Shown piece after piece: positions 1-12,824 of a DNA stretch of 64,000 nt. The position numbers and the translations under genes were made by a program. The notes below the pieces were generated by a model. That model was not told the DNA's origin and did no database searches. It saw nothing but the letters and a program-made list of their open reading frames with translations. Source of the DNA: Larimichthys crocea (Eukaryota; Chordata; Actinopteri; Sciaenidae); the NCBI RefSeq assembly GCF_000972845.2, contig NC_040022.1:4586680-4650679 (forward strand), read 5' to 3'. Positions within the stretch are counted from its first letter, which is position 1. Every line of letters begins with the position of its first letter.

Positions 1-387
1 ATTTTTTTCAGATCAGTTTATTGATGCATCAGAAAGTTCAAGAAAGAGAAAGTCGACCCTAAGTTGTTATTTTATTTTTATTTTTTTATTTTTTGGTTGT
101 TGGTTTTGTTTTTTTTGTCAAACTACTACTGTTCCTAATGTCAAGATAATAAAATAAAATAAAATAAATAAAATAAAATAAAAGAATAAAAAGAAATTGT
201 TAATCACTGCAGTATACTCTCAAGCTCTCACAACTGAAATAAGAATAAAATAAAATAAAATAAAACAGGCCCTTTTGTAAATAAGAAGCTGTTTATGACA
301 TAAGCTTTTGACATCAACGGTGTCACTGTGAAGCCATTAGAAGAGTTTCGCGTGTGCATGTCCAGTGAATGAGATAGTATGAAACTC

Positions 388-390
<3 letters not shown>

Positions 391-448
<58 letters not shown>
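391..448. repeat. Compound (CT)n(TG)n microsatellite
   Basis: A CT run (391-419) passes directly into a TG run (to 446). Confidence 0.97.
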
Positions 449-449
<1 letters not shown>

Positions 450-786
450 CAGATCATTTACCAACAATCTCCAACATCAGTTCACTGAACTCTTCCCAAA
501 CTGACACCAACTGGCTGCAGCTTTAAACACCGTGGGCCTGCAGACAAACATCCGCACACACAAACCACCCAGACAGGCAGTCTCTCTCCCATAGTGTGGT
601 CTCTGCTGGGCTGAGGAGGAGGAGGAGGGGGAGGAGGGGAGGGAGGTCAGACTGGGCCCCGAGGGTCAAGGTCAAGTTTAACACGGAAAGAGAGGGAGAG
701 GGAGGGGAGGAGGAGGGGTGCAGACAGAAAGACAGACAGATGTAATGAGCTCAAGTTCAAGGCCACCGCACACCTTGAAGCTTCTC

Positions 787-791
<5 letters not shown>

Positions 792-883
<92 letters not shown>
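792..883. repeat. (TG)n microsatellite, about 45 units
   Basis: An uninterrupted GT/TG tract that creates spurious open frames on both strands. Confidence 0.98.
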
Positions 884-885
<2 letters not shown>

Positions 886-2353
886 ACCGTGCAGATGACA
901 CGGAAGACGCCATGGCTGTCCCACTGATGAGCACCGGCACGGTCCAATATAACCAGTGAAACCGGTATGAAGACAAACATCCCAACTGGTGTCTCGATGA
1001 ATCATTAACTCAAGTCGACAGCAGCTGAAGAGACTCATCAGGATCAACTCAATCCAAAAAGACTTCCCTTCAAAATAAGAGCATTGATGACACAAACCTG
1101 CCACTGTGATGCCTTCTGATCATTTGATACAGTTTGAAGGATTAAGAGTGGCACTAATTACAGCAGACATGAACAGATCTGTCTGTATGGGCTGGTGATA
1201 TAATGAGGTTCTGTTCCTCCAGACAAAAAGAAAAGTTTTAAATAACGAGAAAACTTAAAATATTCCATCTATAAAAAACGACCAGGAGAATGAATAAAAA
1301 AAAATCTCTCAGTGTTAAACTTCAGTGATGTAACTTGTTTCGGCCAGGTTTGGTGTCAGTTTGATTTTAATGTAGCCTCCTATGTCTGACAGCACCACGC
1401 GTTTTATTACGCATTTTACGCATTACGCACTCATCCTGTAAGTCTAATCCTCAAAAATCTGATGGTCAGAATCTGCGCACAGAACTCGCTCCTGCGGACA
1501 CATTTGATTTTAGTTGTTTAATCTGATTTATAAAGATTTTTTTTTCCAAATTACGTCATGTTTTTATTTCAAATTCCAAACACTTCATTCGTTCCTCGGT
1601 GAGGTGAGAACACTTTCAAAACATTTTGAAAATATGCGCGCACAAAAAAATACAACTACAATGCAATGCTGGAAAATGTAATTAATTCATTTAATTTTAA
1701 AAAGCTTAATGTTGAAAGACAAAAGCATGGACCGCGAGGATCAGGCGAGAATCCAAAGTCAGTAGGAATGTCAAAAAAACCCAAACGGAGTCCTCTGACT
1801 TTGAGCATCTGCTCCTTTATAGAACAGCTGCATGTTAAATCAGTCAATAAATACAAACATGACAGCATTTTGTCCTGTAGTATTTTGTGACATATTTACA
1901 TGAGTGTCAGTGTGGCAGCATACAGATCGGTTACAGTTCATCAGCACGTTACAGGTGTGGTTAACCCGCAAAATGTGTCGGGAAAAGACGCAAAACGATG
2001 CGAGACACTGACAGAAAGACTTTAAATGAACTGGCCAGGTAACAAGACATCTTTCAGCAATCAGTTATTTTTGCTTGAATTTCAGGAATTTAACAAATTG
2101 TGATGTCATGTAGGACACGAAAGAGCAGAGGCCTCGCCCTGAGGGAGCATTAGTTCGTCCTCGATCATCTGAGCAGGATCTTCCTCGATGCTTCATCTTC
2201 TCCTCATCATCGCTCAAATTATTTTTTTTGCAGCGCTGAACAAGAAACACGTGTTGTCCAGGATCAGCTGAGCGTCAATGCCTTGCTCAAAAAGGGTAAG
2301 TCAGGAAGTCATCGTCATTGATAAAAGTGATTTCATGCAAAGGTAAATTGTGA

Positions 2354-2380
2354 ATATATATTATATATATATATATATAT
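2354..2380. repeat. (TA)n microsatellite
   Basis: TA-rich tract with one interruption. Confidence 0.9.
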
Positions 2381-5300
2381 TGTGCCACTTCAACAGTCAA
2401 ATTTTCATAACATTACTATCAGATCCAGGATTAACAACTCCTTAAGTAGCCACAATCTGTGTGTGCCTCTTAAAGATATATTCAGTATTTATCTGTGAGA
2501 CTGTGAGAGTCACAGTTTCAGGATTTTTAAAAAGTCAGATGCTGCAGTCTGTCAGGAGTGTGCTGTGTGAACTAAAACATGAGCTCAGGTGAAAGGCTGA
2601 GGCAGCAGCAGAGCCGTGTGCTCCAGAATGAACTGATCTGATCTGACAAAGTGAAGTGCAGGAAATGAACCTTTTTGTTCTGCCAGTTTGAACAGTTAGT
2701 CTGTCTAAATACCTCTTTAGAGACAACACATCCTGCAGTTGCACTGCGTCCTATTCTTTTTGCATCCCGGTGGATTTTTCTCCTGAAAGACATCAGTGCT
2801 AAATGTCAGGTCTGGAAAGAAGAATCATTCAGTCACCAGTAGAGTTGCTGCTGGAAGCTGTCTATCTATATAAAACATATAAATTAACTTTAAGATTGTG
2901 AGATGTGGCCAGTGGCTGTTTCTTTATAAAATCTTTGAGAGCATCTTGTATCCTCAGTGTGAACATTTCCTTTTGAAACTGAATATTTAGGCTGGACATG
3001 AATGCGTTGTTTTAAAGAAAATACTGAAATTAATTAAAAGTAACGCCAGTTCTAAAAATATAGGCTTTTTAAACATTATCCTCACCATAACATTATACAG
3101 GACATTTACCAAACAAAGCTGAGTTCTGGTTTCCTTTAACAACTGACAGGAGTGCTAATTCATATAAAAGTCAAGTTAAATGAAAGATTCTTTGTTTTAG
3201 TCATTTATTGTCAAATAGTCATTCATTATGACGTGTAAAGGTGATATGTTTTTCAATTTCCCAACTTTTAGCTTCTATGTTCATACCATGTCTCTGAACA
3301 GCTTCATAGGGTGCAGCAGATGTACGGCGTAGAAACAGATTTTTCAGATGGCTGAGGTCAAAGTTAGAGGCAGAGTTTCTTTCACAAATACAAAATCAAA
3401 ATGGTCAGCATGATTCAGTGACTATATATTTAGACTCTATTTGCATGCCAATCAGACTAAACTGCGGCTAAAGTGACCTTCAACCCTCATAATATGATAA
3501 TACCTGAAATATTCTACATGTGAAATAGCTTGTTTACACACATGTATCCCCAAACATATTTAAACTAAATTAAATATTGACTCAAAGCCAAAAAATTACA
3601 TAGCTTTTTCTGCTTCTTTTAATGGCAAACACAGTTTTCTTTGGCATGTTATTATAGTTTTTTTTCTGTCATGTGATAAGGACTAAACCATGATCTGATC
3701 TCCATGACGACTCAGATGAACCATGACATGCAGGTGAGAGCCGCATAAAAGTCTATTAAGTGGACCTTGACTTAAGATTTTGTTTGTGTTTTCAAGGTCA
3801 AGACTGAATTTAAATAATGAAACTTTTATAAAAGTTTGGTACTTTGCTTTATAACATTTAACACAGGATTACATAAGAAAATAAAAATATAATAAAAATA
3901 TGATTTGATATAATATTTAACATGTGGAGGTTTAACGTGTGTGTGTGGTTTCACTTCACTGCTCTCCAGAGTGTATTTAGTCGCAGGAATTTTTCAGCTT
4001 AATTGTCTAATTTTCATGTGTGAGTTCAACTATAATATTTGAACCTTCGTTAGCTCAGCTTTCAGAGATCTTTGGGTTAAAAAAAAGGCCACCATGTAAA
4101 CCTGTGCTGTTGTGCCTTCAGCCATTGTGCAGCATGGCAGTCGCTCCGCCTCCATGCAGCACACAGCAGCCTGCCAGCCTCTCATTCAGCTCCATACTTC
4201 ATTATTACTGCGGCTCATTAAACTGCCTGCAGCCGTACCTGACGCCTGTCTCAAACCAGGTCATGAAACTGAAGAAATTGAAGCTCGGCCTGTTTGTTTC
4301 TGTAGACTGGTCTCCTTGATGTTCACCAGCAGAGACAAGGGCAGCGGTGACGACAGGGAGACTGTTCTGTGGGTTAATAAACAGCCTGCTGCTTCCATAC
4401 TGGCATCACTGCCTTCCACGTCTCACTTGTTTAGAGGGCAAAGATCTCAAAGAATTTGGCACTCAAGAGTTTCCATCTACAAGACACGGCTTCAGGATCA
4501 GGTAATGACTCTGGATTTTGCACGTTAGTGGTGCATATTCTAAAAGTTAGAGAACAAATCTACACATAGTGAAGCTGGAGCATGTGGGAACAGGATCCAT
4601 GGCTGCTCTGCTGCAGTTGCCCCTCAGGATGGTGTTCATTTAATCTTCATTTAAAGTCAGTGAGGGTCGAGAGTACAGAATGAATACTCTCAAAAACAAT
4701 GAACAAACAAGAAGACAACAACACAACACAGTTACATTCAAGAGCAGAGTAGTTTGCAATTATAGTTTTCAACTGACTTTAAGTTTAATGTGACCTTAAA
4801 ATGTAAAGCTCCGGTTTAATCACACAGTATCAAAAATCATGTTCATGTGCACTGTGCAGCATTTGTAACTGAGCAGAACTGACTCTGTGGACAGTCACAC
4901 ATGCTGCAGTGGAGGTTAACCTGAGACCAGTTCACACACACATACACACACACTGCTCTACTGTAAATCTACATCATGTCTGCATGTTGTGTGTTTGACA
5001 GTGGTGTAAGATGAAGGCATTGCTGGACAGTACAGCCTCTTTGAAGGACACGTGTGACCCTGTCTGTAGACAGTTGCTGTCCCTGCCTATGATCACATGC
5101 TGCTGCTGACCTACAGTATATCTAAACACTGAAAAGTTAGCTGCTGTTTTGGGATCTACGCTCTCTGTGGAGCGCAGAGACAGAACCCTGCAGGTTGAAC
5201 AGCCTGAATCAGCAGCCAGGGATCCAGACATATGACAATTCATCATTTAGGTCTGATAGATTTTAACCATCGATAGAGTTCTACAGCGTGTAACTCAAGA

Positions 5301-5572
5301 TGATCTGATCATATGAATATTGTCTAAATCAATACCTCTGTGCAGACTGTAATCATAAACTAAGAAAATGTGTAATCAAAGTAATTCTTTTCCACATGTT
5401 TTGCCCTAAACCGTATATGCCACGATTCACTTTAACCAAATCACCAAACTTCTAACGCAAATACAGACAATGATTTTTTTTAGATATTTTTCAAGTGCAG
5501 ATTTTAGCCGGCGTTCATTGTGTTGTGTCCTTGAACTTGACCTTGTTGAGCATTTAACAAGAGGAGAGCAGC

Positions 5573-5576
5573 TGTG

Positions 5577-5662
<86 letters not shown>
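5573..5662. repeat. (TG)n microsatellite, about 44 units
   Basis: Nearly pure TG/GT tract with a single TGC interruption at its left end. Confidence 0.98.
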
Positions 5663-5664
<2 letters not shown>

Positions 5665-5777
5665 ACTATCACTAACTACTCCCATTAACTCAAATCATCT
5701 GCTCTGGTGTTTTTTTGACCAAAAACAGATAATTAATTAATTCACTCATCATCTCCTTGATGTACAAGTGACTGATC

Positions 5778-5816
5778 TTTGTCTGTTTGTCTGATACAAA
5801 CAGACAAACAGACAAA
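5778..5816. repeat. Perfect 16-bp inverted repeat with 7-nt loop
   Basis: The left arm 5778-5793 (TTTGTCTGTTTGTCTG) is the exact reverse complement of the right arm 5801-5816, with loop ATACAAA. The arms are themselves tandem TGTCTGTT/ACAAACAG units, so this may be a simple-repeat inversion rather than a functional hairpin. Confidence 0.85.
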
Positions 5817-7155
5817 CAGATGTGTTCCTGCAGCAGTGAGCCAGAGAGGAATACTGATGTGTGTTTTGCAACCAAATATGAAGGTGATGATTACAAAAAG
5901 AGAGCTGAAGTGATCCAGCAGTCATCTGAAACGGTTTGTTAATTATTTAGAAAATCAATCTGCAACTATTTTGACAGCTGATCAATCACTTGAGTCATGT
6001 CTTTTTTTAATGTCAGACCGTCTCTGGCGATATTAGACTTCTTAGACCTCTAGATATCTTTGAAATATATTTGAATACATTTAAAAATACATTTTGATAG
6101 AATAATATATCATTTAAATAAACAAAACTTACTTGAGAAAATCATCAGCAGATCAGTCAATAATTACTTAAATACTGACAGATGTGATAATAAATATTGT
6201 GAAACTATATGAAATGTGTTGAGAAATACTGACTTCAAGTTTTGCAGAGACGATCCAGTGCATGCAACACTGACATATTTCTGTTAATAGAGCAGTCACT
6301 GCTGCTCTGTCTGCTGCTTCACCTCCAGAATAAAATGACAGCTCAGCATTGTCGGCTGATCGATTATCAGAGTGATCAGAAAACGTCCCTTCGTGCAGGG
6401 ATCAAACGCCTCAAAATCGTCAGGGTGGAAATGACGCAGATCCTGAGGCCTACAGCACGAGATAACATGCATTTCCATTCTGCCAAGGAATATGTATTTA
6501 TTCCATCTTAATCATTAAATAATCATTTTGAAGAAGGACCTTTAGATAATTATGTGAAACCGGTTAATACGCGTCAGTCAAAAGATATTGCAAATAGAAT
6601 ATGTGTTACAGATAATTCAGATTAGATTAGATTAGATTATTATAGATTAATTATATCATAGAGTAATTTATCACATGGATGAAGATAACAGCTGGAGTAA
6701 TATAACCACATAATGTAAAAAATGCCTGTGTCTTTATTTGAATGTGTCAGGTCAATGTGCGCCTTCATGGATCCACAAGGATCCACGTCCGGACGGAAAC
6801 CAGATTTCATATTCATTTATCTCATTTAGAAACCAGTTTGCGGTTTAAACCCGGAAAACCCGCATATTATAGTAAGTTTTCGATAGAAATGTAATGTAAT
6901 GTAAAATGTAATTGAGATAGTGGTAATATTGTTGTCATATGCTGTGCGGTTTGTCCACGCGGTGACGTATGGGTTGGTAATAGACAGCAGCTCCAGCAGC
7001 ATGATAATCTACTTTATCTATACATCCAAACCTTAATTTCATATTTTACTATTTTATTTTTTAACGTCATAACGTATCAAGAGCTGATTCACGTGACCCT
7101 GAGTCATTTTTGTCTAATCCAAGTGAGACGAATTACGATCAAAAATTGACTTTAC

Positions 7156-7316
7156 GGGGCGCACCGGCAGCTCACCTGAAAGGGCGTGCTCCCCATGTAT
7201 CAGGGCTGGAGTCCTTAACGCAGCGACCCGGGGTAGAGTCATGGCATCCGCTCTATCTGTCTTTCTATCTTTTCAGCTGTCATTGTCTAATATAGCAAAA
7301 AATGCTCCCAAAAAAG
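7156..7316 (+). mobile_element. tRNA-derived SINE, degenerate
   Basis: The head begins GGGGCGCACCGGCAGCTCACCTGAAAGGGC, with a pol III A-box-like AGCTCACCTG. It continues through CCCCATGTA, GGCTGGAGTCCTTAACGCAG and a decayed B box (CGACCCGGGGTAGAGTC). The tail has TTTTCAGCTGTCATTGTCTAATA and an A-rich end (AAAAATGCTCCCAAAAAA). This layout matches the tRNA-type SINEs common in percomorph fish (AFC-like, from memory). The B box is damaged, so it is unlikely to be active. Confidence 0.75.
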
Positions 7317-8789
7317 GTGTCTATGTGTGTTTTCTTCCCAGAGTGCAACATGATCACGTGATTCATTCATCCCTATAAATGTGTAAAAACTTGTGAAAGC
7401 GAAGTTGTGTTTGTCTCGTTTCAAAGATCGCATGGTTTCATTATGATGTTTCTGACACTCCAGTGATTGAATCAGATTACATTAGAAAAAAAAATGTATG
7501 GAGCGTTTTTAGGCAGTATTATCTAGAATCATACAAACACAACCACATACTGATATGATCCATGTTCTTTCCATCACACATATTCAGCTCACACAGATAT
7601 GTAACACTTTCTAAAATGTGGTTTCCTATTTTACAGTTTAGTATTTTATGATTCAAATTATATTATATATATATTATATATTATTATATTAGCAGGCAGG
7701 ATGTTGATGATGCCTGTGGTGGCAGGTCTCCCTGTGTGTGATGTTCTGTTCCCTCTTCGGCCAACAGGAGGGAGCCTTGTACCTCAGTCTGCAGCTCAGG
7801 TGATCCTCCTGGCTCACATAAAAGGCGCTTATCAGAGCTCTAACAGAGAGATCAGACTTTTCTCTACATGACATGAGAATACAAATATTTATAAAGATCA
7901 CCAGTTCCTAAAAAGAAGGCAGTGATTTTATTGTTGGCTCCAGTTTTGTGAATGTGTTTCTGACCCCTGTGGATCCCAGGACGGACAGAAATAACAGCTA
8001 CAATATGGAGAAGCAGGGTGACAATATTTTGGGCTTTACTTTATCTTCGATATTTTGATATTCTATATATCTGGACTAGTGTATTATGTGTAAGTCGACA
8101 GAATAAAACCAAACCAAACTTCCAGGTGATGCCAGAACCTCCTCCACTATACCACACGAAGACCCGGAGAGAGGACAGACTATACACGCACAAAACGGGC
8201 TAAAACACAAAGTTACTGTTCACACAGAGGAAGCTCAGTGTCCTGGAGGACAAAAGATCCAGATCCAAAACATCTGGAATGAGACAGCCGGGGAAAAGAG
8301 AGAGAAAGAGAGGGTGGTCCCTGGATGGCCGACGGTCCAGCAAAGAGATGCCTGAGGAGAAACTAGTGAGAGAGATGGGAACACAGCTTGGACGCTCATG
8401 TGTCCAAGCTGTGGGAAACAACAAAATTCAGTTGTGTTGGTTTCCCTGAAAAATCTGGTATCAGTTTTGGCGCCATTTCAAATTTACTTCTTCTAGTTTA
8501 CGTTCCATCAATAATAATCACTTGTTTACCCCATTCAGCCTAAGACTCCTCCTTTTCCTTGTGGAAAAGAAAGACGCTTTTACAACCTTTGTTACAATAG
8601 CGACCGGTCTAACTTTGTATCTCTGTCGGCCAAACATCAGCTGCCACTCTCTTACTTCATCCGTTACTTTCAGATATGACATTATGTATCCAATGGGAAG
8701 CACTAGAGAGAACTATTCAGGCCAATTGAGAAATCATGAATCTCTCAGATTCATCTTTGCCTTATGTCCTTTAACAATAAATATGCTGT
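7317..8789. other. Intergenic, nothing recognised
   Basis: Short TA-rich run near 7660-7690. Open frames at 8018-8203 and 8522-8800 are short and match no known family. The stretch before 8790 could include badly decayed upstream LINE sequence. Confidence 0.4.
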
Positions 8790-9085
8790 CAAAGCTATAG
8801 CTGCATGTGTTGAGTTTTCAGACAGCAAGGCAATCACAATGGTAAGCTCTGCTACCTCATGTGTGAGACTGATTCTCATACACTTCAAGGTCTTTCATAG
8901 GATTCACTGTTCCAAAGGCAAATTAGCACAAATATACCCGAATGTGAATAGCAGATGTGACCGGTGTAGCCACGACGCATGCCATATGTTTTATTTTTGT
9001 CCCAAATGAGAAACATTTTTAACACTTTATTTGACTTTTCGAAAAATAGACCTGCAGCCATGTCCCTTTATTAAATCTTCGGGGT
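8790..9085 (+). mobile_element. L1/Tx1-like LINE ORF2 C-terminal remnant
   Basis: In one frame, 8845-9005 reads CVRLILIHFKVFHRIHCSKG, then KLAQIYPNVNSRCDRCSHDACHMFYFCPK. This is the typical end of the reverse-transcriptase ORF in L1/Tx1-type fish LINEs: an LxHFKxxHRxH motif, then CDRC and HMFxxCP. A stop follows, but the reading resumes as IFNTLFDFSK, and after a one-base shift at the A run as IDLQPCPFI, which is the continuation expected for the family. So this is a frameshifted, 5'-truncated relic. Boundaries are approximate. Confidence 0.7.
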
Positions 9086-11100
9086 CCATGTAGACATGCC
9101 AACCGTGCCCAACAAACAAGCAGATGTTCCTGCATCGTGTTCCCTCCTGGCACAAAGGAGGATTTCGCAAAAATCATCTAGACCTTTCTTTCTGCATCTT
9201 CGTGGTTGAAAGAACATCGTGTCTCCACATGTCAGGTGGCAACCCCTAAAGCAACATCGAGCAACTTTCTAGCATAAAGTAACAGATTTTAAATCGTTTT
9301 GATGCTACACAGACTGGTAACAGGTGTCTCTGACATTCCTATTCTGTACTCTGTACACCTGTTTGTGCACTATTGTGCCCCGGGAACAATCACACACCAA
9401 CTATGTCACTTATTTTGGTGAAACTGGATCATATTTTAGTGAGAAAATGATTTATTTTCCCTCTGATGTCCTCTGTCTGTTCCACATCAACTCTAATTTA
9501 CAGAGTTTCCTGAAGGACAGTAAAGTTAACTATTACAAACTGTAGCTGCTGTTAGCTAATGTTAGCTCAGTGGGGTTAATGTTTGTACCACAGGCATTTT
9601 GGACCACCTTGAACAAGAAGCCAGAACCTGGAGTTGGGCAAGCAGGCAATGTAGCCGGGCTCAGCAGCCTCTATCGACATAATGGCAGAAGGAGAAGGAG
9701 AGACCAAAGAAAACGTTTACGGAGGAAGTTAAGAAGAGAAAAAAAGAGTCCAACAGCAAGAGTGGGCTTCTTGCTGTTGGCTTAGTAAGTAATATTAGCT
9801 GTCTGCTATGTCATGTGTTGTTGCACTTGCTGGATGGCTGTTACTTAGTTGTGAATTCGCTAGTTTTAATAATAAATTACGAAAATGACAAAAATTGCTG
9901 AGGTGCCTTTTAGCAAGGCAAGAACCCCTAACTGCTCCCAGAATGCTGCTACATGACTGCCCATCTCTCCAGATTTGCATGTCTATAGGCCCTTTGTGTG
10001 TGTGTGTGTGTGTGTGTGTACCATGATTGGAAATTGGTAAGCTGCGGAACACGTTTTATTTTTTTTTCACTATGGTATTGTGTGCCTACATGTGTAAAAT
10101 GAAGAAAAAAATTCCTGATTGATGGATCAATAAAGTTAATCTTCTTCTCAATGCATATGTACAGCTGCTTGTTTTTGTGTCCACTCTATAAAATGTAAAT
10201 AAAAACAGAATGCATCAAATTTAGAACAAGTCTATATTTACAAGAAAATATAAAATGTAGTGTGTCAGTTTGAACATTAAATATTTTGTCTTTGTACTGT
10301 ATTCAAATGAATATAGGTCAAACTGGCATTGTGAGTGTGTGTGTTTTTTTGTTGTTGTTTTTTTTAATGTATTATCCAGAACCTCAACTTTTTTAGAATC
10401 GAGAAGGTAAAAATGTTTTGATTGATCTATTGATCTGATCAATTACAATTATGATGTTAATACAAAGTGTTTATTTATTTTTAATAATTTATTTCATACA
10501 TTATTTTTACCTCTCATCTATAATTCTGTATTTGTTCTATCTAAAGATAGTCAATTTTATCAATGGCAATTTGATCTCATATATGCCTTGTAAACTACCC
10601 TTTGTTTAGTTTGGTGTATTAGTATTGTTACTGATATTTATTACTTTTAAAATTTTTGTGTTTATATAATTTTGTTAAAAATCAATAAAAATGTATAGGG
10701 GGATAAAAGGTACGAGGACCTAATGTTGTTTAAAAATAATAATAATTAAAAAGCAACCAACAGAACGTTAGGCCAAAACTATGAGTTTTAAGTTTAGATT
10801 AAAAAAGGCCTCAATGGAGTCTGTCTGATGTCAGCAGGGAGGTTCCTTCAGAGGAAAAGAGGGCACAACAGGAATAAGGCCCTGCAGCCAGCTGACTCTA
10901 TTTAACTTTGGACACAGTCCAGTACTCTCAGAACAGGATCACTAAAGAATCACCAAAAATGTGAGCATTCAGGCCAGTTTGCAATGTTTGAACTGACTTT
11001 TACTATCTGTCAAAAAAAATTGCAATAAAATGTATCAGCCATGTTGGTCATTTGCCTAAAGCTTTCTAACTGCAAATGAACATGTTATATGCAAGAGCCA
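9086..11100. other. Intergenic with LINE-tail-like and simple-repeat sequence
   Basis: A TG run lies at 9994-10018. Two AT-rich blocks end in ATCAATAAAG (near 10128) and AAAAATCAATAAAAA (near 10677-10691), which look like 3' ends of LINEs. A 71-codon Arg/Lys-rich frame at 9570-9785 is unrecognised and considered fortuitous. The Tc1-derived fragment is listed separately. Confidence 0.45.
10160..10405. mobile_element. Internally deleted Tc1-type terminal pieces (MITE-like)
   Basis: The left piece contains ATGTAAATAAAAACAGAATGC. The right piece contains CAGTTTGAACATTAAATATT, TTGTCTTTGTACTGTATTCA and AATGAATATAGGTCAAA, ending with CTCAACTTTTTTAGAATCG. These are the same terminal motifs, in inverted arrangement, as the Tc1-like relic in ube2z intron 6. 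No transposase lies between them. Confidence 0.6.
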
Positions 11101-11345
11101 GGAATCAGAATCAGAATCAGCTTTATTGGCCAATATGTGTTCAAGCGAACAAGAAAACTGGCTCCTGTTTCCAGTAGCTCTCAGTGTATTTACTGTGCAT
11201 GCAGTTCCAACAAGAAGACACACACATACACACATAAAGCTAGAACAAGGACAACAAAGCTCAAAAGAAGACAAGTAAACATGATGTACCCTTACCCATG
11301 TTTCTGTTCCCCTCAGAAGGGTCCTGTCTTTAGGGTGTACCAGCA
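11101..11345 (-). mobile_element. L2-like LINE 3' fragment, inverted
   Basis: It begins GGAATCAGAATCAGAATCAG followed by CTTTATTGGCCAATATGTG. Read on the - strand this is the common fish L2-type 3' end (CCAATAAAGCTGATTCTGATTC). It extends through a CA-rich region toward 11345; the far boundary is approximate. Confidence 0.7.
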
Positions 11346-11602
11346 GAGATCTTAAGGTGTTGAATGTGGAAAGTGCTGACTTCAAGCGACTTGAAGACTC
11401 TGGCAAGATGTTTTGACAGTCCAGCCACACGAGGGGAGCAGCTGAGCCAGCTCCATTCACTTATAAAAACCATGAGATGTGGTGTAGAGCTCTTTTAAAG
11501 CTAGTTAATGGAGCTTGAGTTGATTTTCACACATTCAAGGGTAAGAATGAATCTGTTCAGTACCTGAATGGACAAACCCAGGAAAGGACCATTCTCTAGG
11601 AA

Positions 11603-11757
11603 TGATGTCTGTCCACCACTTTGGTCCAGACGGAAATATCTCAACAACTACTGGGTGGATTGGCACTAGGTTATGTACAGACATTAATAGCTCCTATACA
11701 ATGTATTCTAATGACTTTGGTGGTCCTCAGACTTTTCCTCCAGCAGTGCCATCATGT
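11603..11757. repeat. Dispersed repeat, 'TTTGGTCCAGACxGAAATATCTCAACAACT' family
   Basis: Contains GTCCACCACTTTGGTCCAGA, then AATATCTCAACAACTACTGGGTGGATTGGCA. Further on, TGACTTTGGTGGTCCTCAGACTTTTCCTC leads to CAGTGCCATCATG. This is the inverse of motifs at 18285-18605, 32110-32235 and 49655-49735, so it is a multi-copy family within the window. No coding capacity. Confidence 0.65.
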
Positions 11758-12824
11758 TATGTTCGTGTGAAATCATCGTAGTCGAACTCGAGTCACCACA
11801 AAAGATCAGGTCGAAAGATCAACTAGAAAATAAACTAAACTAAAGACCTAAACAGAACAAACAACAGCCACAGTGATGATAATATAAGTATTTCCAACAT
11901 GCTGTAAATGCTGCTACGTGATAGTCTCACATTTTTGGGAGATAATGAGTTCTGTTGTCCCTGCTGTTGTTCATAGCAGCAGCTGCTTTCACTGACTCTT
12001 AACACAAAGCCCAGAGATTTATTGAGCAAACAGTACATCACATCTGGGCAACACTATAATCTGCAGCAGTCAGCTGAAACATGAAAAATGAACAGCTGCG
12101 CATCTTAACTGATGCGTGCAATGAGAAGCACACAGTGTTAAGTGAGAAGGGGCTGCTCTCCTCACTTCAGTGTGAAGATTGTTCTCTCCGAGACAACTTG
12201 AGAGAGGTCATGAGTTACATTGTTGTATTGATATTCAGCCAGTGTTACTGCACTGACATGTGACTCGACTGATGTCATTAGCACGAGAGGGATCGTCTTA
12301 TCTTTTCGTCTGTAAACACTGGAGTGGATCAGTCAGGATGAGATTAATCACAGTAATCTCTGTCATAACATGTCCTTAATGAATTATATTTCCATGACAG
12401 CTTCAGCCGCAAACACATCAGGTATTAATGCTAATGCAAGCAGCCTATTAACAAAACAATCCATTTGGCATTACTACCACCATTCTTTCAACTACGGAGG
12501 CAGCTAAATATGAAAACACATTTTTTTCTCTCAATGTGAGACTTCCATCCACACTGAGAAGTCGTTCAGACTAAAATTGGCCTTCTAGTTCCACATGTAT
12601 GAAAACAAAGCATTACACAGCATTTTTTAATATTACAGGAACTGTGATGCTCTAGAATGGTCCATTTCTCATGGTGATGATCACAAAGTTAACAGTAGAA
12701 TTGGATTGGACTTGGTTGTAAGGCAGGAAAAAAAGCAATCCTACCTGGTAACAAACATTTTGATTGACCGCAAAATGGTAAATTAAGGCTTCACAGCCCT
12801 ACAACCAAGTCCAGTTGCCCCAGA
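11758..12824. other. Intergenic, nothing recognised
   Basis: AT-rich unique-looking sequence. A 14-bp inverted repeat (12707-12720 and 12800-12813, TGGACTTGGTTGTA) brackets about 80 bp and may be the edge of a small element. Confidence 0.4.

Larger units (their letters stand above)
1..7155. other. Intergenic, no recognisable gene
   Basis: This AT-rich DNA has simple repeats (separate entries), A/T-rich tracts at 60-260 including an AAATA-type run at 146-184, a GA-rich block at 610-720, and a short perfect hairpin at 5778-5816. Open frames here are short, mostly built on microsatellites, and match no family I recognise. A cluster of three ACGCA motifs lies at 1409-1429. Confidence 0.6.

Noticed and set aside
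678..1104. Open frames of about 100-115 codons rich in Thr-His or Cys-Val
   Set aside because: They are translations of the TG/CA microsatellite; the same artefact occurs at 5427-5688, 20313-20615, 39469-39764 and 47109-47414.
4112..4528. 138-codon + strand open frame
   Set aside because: No recognisable domain, overlaps another frame of similar length, no splice or promoter support.
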